Source of the DNA: Izhakiella australiensis
Lineage (GTDB): Bacteria > Pseudomonadota > Gammaproteobacteria > Enterobacterales > Enterobacteriaceae
Length of the DNA: 64,000 nucleotides
Reading direction: 5' to 3'
NCBI RefSeq assembly: GCF_002006995.1
Contig: NZ_MRUL01000008.1
Coordinates: forward strand, 62,001-126,000
The notes beneath the pieces are model-generated. The model did not search any database, had not been told where the DNA came from, and saw nothing but the letters and a program-made list of their open reading frames with translations. Position 1 is the first letter of the stretch. Each line of letters opens with the position of its first letter. A program made the translations under genes and the position numbers. Of the stretch, positions 62,328 to 64,000 are shown in pieces.

Positions 62328-63656
62328 CTATTTAAGGTCGGCCATCAGCACTTTTGATTTTCGCTGGAAGTTATAAAGCTTCTTCTTGGTTTCGGGGAGA
62401 TGCTCGACATCCACCGGCATGAAACCGCGTTCCTGAAACCAGTGGATGCTACGGGTAGTCAGGACGAATAGTTTCTTCAGGCCCATCTGCTTCGCCTGCA
62501 GCGCGATGCGTTCCAGCAGCGCCTCGCCACGGGAAGAGCTGCGATAGTCGGGATGAACGGCGACGCAGGCCATCTCGCCGATTTTCTCTTCGGGGAACGG
62601 GTAGAGCGCCGCGCAGCCAATGGTCAGGTTATCGCGTTCAACAATGGTGAATTTATCAATTTCCATCTCCAGCTGTTCGCGTGAGCGACGCACCAGAATT
62701 CCCTGCTCTTCCAGCGGACGAATAAGCGCCAGAATGCCGCCGATATCGTGGATGGTCGCGCGACGAATACGCTCGGCGCTTTCCATGACAATCTGCGTGC
62801 CGATGCCGTCGCGCGAGAATAGCTCCTGCACCAGAGCGCCATCTTCCTGATAGCTGATAAGGTGGCTGCGCCGCACGCCGCTGCGACAGGCATTGACCGC
62901 ACCGCGCAGGAAGCGCACGGTGCCTGAAAGATAGTCGCCCTCGCTTTCGCGTCGATCCAGATAAGTCTGTGCTTCATTGGGGAACAGCTCGGAGATGATG
63001 TTGCCGTCATCATCACTGACGCCCTGGCCGCCGCAAAAGCCGATCATTTTTTCAGCTTTAAGCTTAATCGCCAGCTGGGTTGCCACCTCTTCCGAAGTCA
63101 GGTTGAAACTTTCACCGGTAACGGAAACCGCTACCGGGCCGAGCAGCACGATGGCGCCGCCGTCAAGCTGGCGATGGATAGCCTCCTCGTCGATCCGGCG
63201 AATACGTCCGCTGTGGCAATAATCGACGCCGTCATCGACGCCGAGAGGCTGGGCAATAATGAAGTTGCCGCTCACGACGTCAATATGTGCGCCCTGCAAC
63301 GGAGAGTTACTCAGACTCATTGAAAGCCGGGCGGTAATATCCAGCTGCAGCCGTCCTGCCGCCTGCTTCACCAGCTCCAGCGACTGGGCATCGGTGACGC
63401 GGATATGCTTATGATAAACCGGTTCGAGGTGGTGTTCGGCAAGGTTAGCGTCGATCTGCGGTCGGGCGCCGTAAACCAGCACCAGCCGAATGCCAAGGCT
63501 GTGAATTAAACCGATGTCATTAACGATGTTGGTAAAATTTTCATGCTCAATGGCCTCACCACCCAGCATAATGACAAATGTTTTGCCCCGGTGGGCATTT
63601 ACGTAGGGGACGGTATGGCGGAAGCCATGGACCAACTCAGTGCTACGTTCCTTCAC
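62328..63656 (-). CDS. argA: N-acetylglutamate synthase
   Basis: A 442-residue enzyme (E. coli 443), the first step of arginine synthesis, acetylating glutamate with acetyl-CoA and inhibited by arginine. The N-terminal amino-acid-kinase domain ([26 protein letters not shown]) binds arginine; the C-terminal GNAT domain has [23 protein letters not shown] (about 370-390). Two ARG boxes lie upstream on the other side of the start. It converges with recD, as in E. coli. Confidence 0.97.
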   Translation of the reverse strand: MKERSTELVHGFRHTVPYVNAHRGKTFVIMLGGEAIEHENFTNIVNDIGLIHSLGIRLVLVYGARPQIDANLAEHHLEPVYHKHIRVTDAQSLELVKQAAGRLQLDITARLSMSLSNSPLQGAHIDVVSGNFIIAQPLGVDDGVDYCHSGRIRRIDEEAIHRQLDGGAIVLLGPVAVSVTGESFNLTSEEVATQLAIKLKAEKMIGFCGGQGVSDDDGNIISELFPNEAQTYLDRRESEGDYLSGTVRFLRGAVNACRSGVRRSHLISYQEDGALVQELFSRDGIGTQIVMESAERIRRATIHDIGGILALIRPLEEQGILVRRSREQLEMEIDKFTIVERDNLTIGCAALYPFPEEKIGEMACVAVHPDYRSSSRGEALLERIALQAKQMGLKKLFVLTTRSIHWFQERGFMPVDVEHLPETKKKLYNFQRKSKVLMADLK

Positions 63657-63670
63657 GTCAGACCCTCATA

Positions 63671-63709
63671 AGTGCATTTTTATTCGTAAAAAATGTATTT
63701 TTATTCTTT
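63671..63709. promoter_or_regulatory. Tandem ARG boxes (ArgR operator) before argA
   Basis: Two 18-bp boxes at 63671-63688 and 63692-63709 share TGNATTTTTATTC and lie 3 bp apart (21 bp start to start), the usual double-box spacing for hexameric ArgR. Each matches WNTGAATWWWWATTCANW with few mismatches. The first lies 14 bases before argA, so arginine repression is expected. Confidence 0.85.
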
Positions 63710-63883
63710 TACCGCCCAGGCGCAAGTGGAATCCGGCCAGAGAGATGCGTCAGGACAGTAAAAAACCTCTAATCTGTTGCATTTTATCGCTTTTTTAGGG
63801 TGACACCGGCTGGCGGATTGGGTAAAGTTTTGCCAAAACTTTTTATCGCTTCATTTTTATACAACACAGCAAAGCGGAGCTGC

Positions 63884-64000
63884 ATGTCCCATCCTGATTT
63901 TAATGTGAGCCGTCGTCGCTTATTACAAGGTGCCGGCGCTGTCTGGTTACTTAGCGTCAGCAAGGTTGGACTGGCCGCCAGCAGCCACGTTGTGGCGGTG
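63884..64000 (+). CDS. amiC: AmiC, Tat-exported N-acetylmuramoyl-L-alanine amidase, 3'-truncated by the window edge
   Basis: Only the first 39 codons are in the window. [19 protein letters not shown] is a twin-arginine signal with SRRRLLQ, followed by a hydrophobic stretch and AxA-type cleavage, then AASSHVVAV, matching E. coli AmiC. AmiC splits septal peptidoglycan at cell division and needs the Tat pathway. In E. coli it follows argA divergently in the same way. AAGCGGAGC precedes the ATG. Confidence 0.93.
   Translation, partial: MSHPDFNVSRRRLLQGAGAVWLLSVSKVGLAASSHVVAV

Overview
The window is chromosomal DNA of a gamma-proteobacterium in the order Enterobacterales. Nearly every protein in the backbone looks like an Escherichia coli orthologue of almost the same length, and many neighbours keep the E. 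coli order. The accessory content (FtsI-like second PBP3, Rieske-flavoprotein, NfeD-SPFH pair, orphan lacZ) and the amount of reshuffling suggest an Erwiniaceae-type genome (Pantoea, Erwinia or Mixta) rather than E. coli itself; the genus is an inference. I see no rRNA, tRNA, CRISPR array, insertion sequence or prophage.

Layout. 1-9.7 kb: the trhA / ygfZ / sdhE-cptA / fldB / xerD-dsbC-recJ / prfB-lysS cluster (haemolysin III protein, Fe-S maintenance, succinate dehydrogenase flavinylation, flavodoxin, dimer resolution, disulfide isomerisation, recombination, release factor 2 with its programmed +1 frameshift, lysyl-tRNA synthetase). 9.7-16.8 kb: two small genes, then ygeA, an efflux pump, divergent lysR/lysA, a GNAT acetyltransferase and galR. 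16.8-25.8 kb: a molybdopterin oxidoreductase, one Omr-type sRNA, a second FtsI-like transpeptidase, the lysophospholipid-recycling pair aas-lplT, and an AT-rich ORF of unknown function. 25.8-34.1 kb: tas, ygdR, ygdQ and mutH on the minus strand, then a 684-bp spacer with two perfect, inverted DnaA boxes that corresponds in position to the DnaA-reactivating locus DARS2, then rppH-ptsP and lgt-thyA.

34.1-47 kb is a block that E. coli K-12 mostly carries elsewhere: aroL-yaiA-aroM, an MdtG-like pump, lacZ, a tiny Gly/His lipoprotein, psiF, a Rieske/FAD reductase, proC, a DUF421 operon with yaiI, and a VanX-type dipeptidase. Several of these are neighbours near 8-9 min in K-12, so the block looks transposed between thyA and ppdA. 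47-64 kb: the pseudopilin operon ppdA-ppdB-ygdB-ppdC, an inserted NfeD-SPFH pair, then recC-ptrA-recB-recD in tight translational coupling, argA with two ARG boxes, and the start of amiC.

The window ends inside two genes: trhA lacks its N-terminus and amiC its C-terminus. The features with the most biological interest are the DARS2-like spacer, the single Omr sRNA, the PBP3 paralogue whose SxN motif reads SSD, the unrecognised AT-rich ORF between lplT and tas, and the relocated aroL-proC block.
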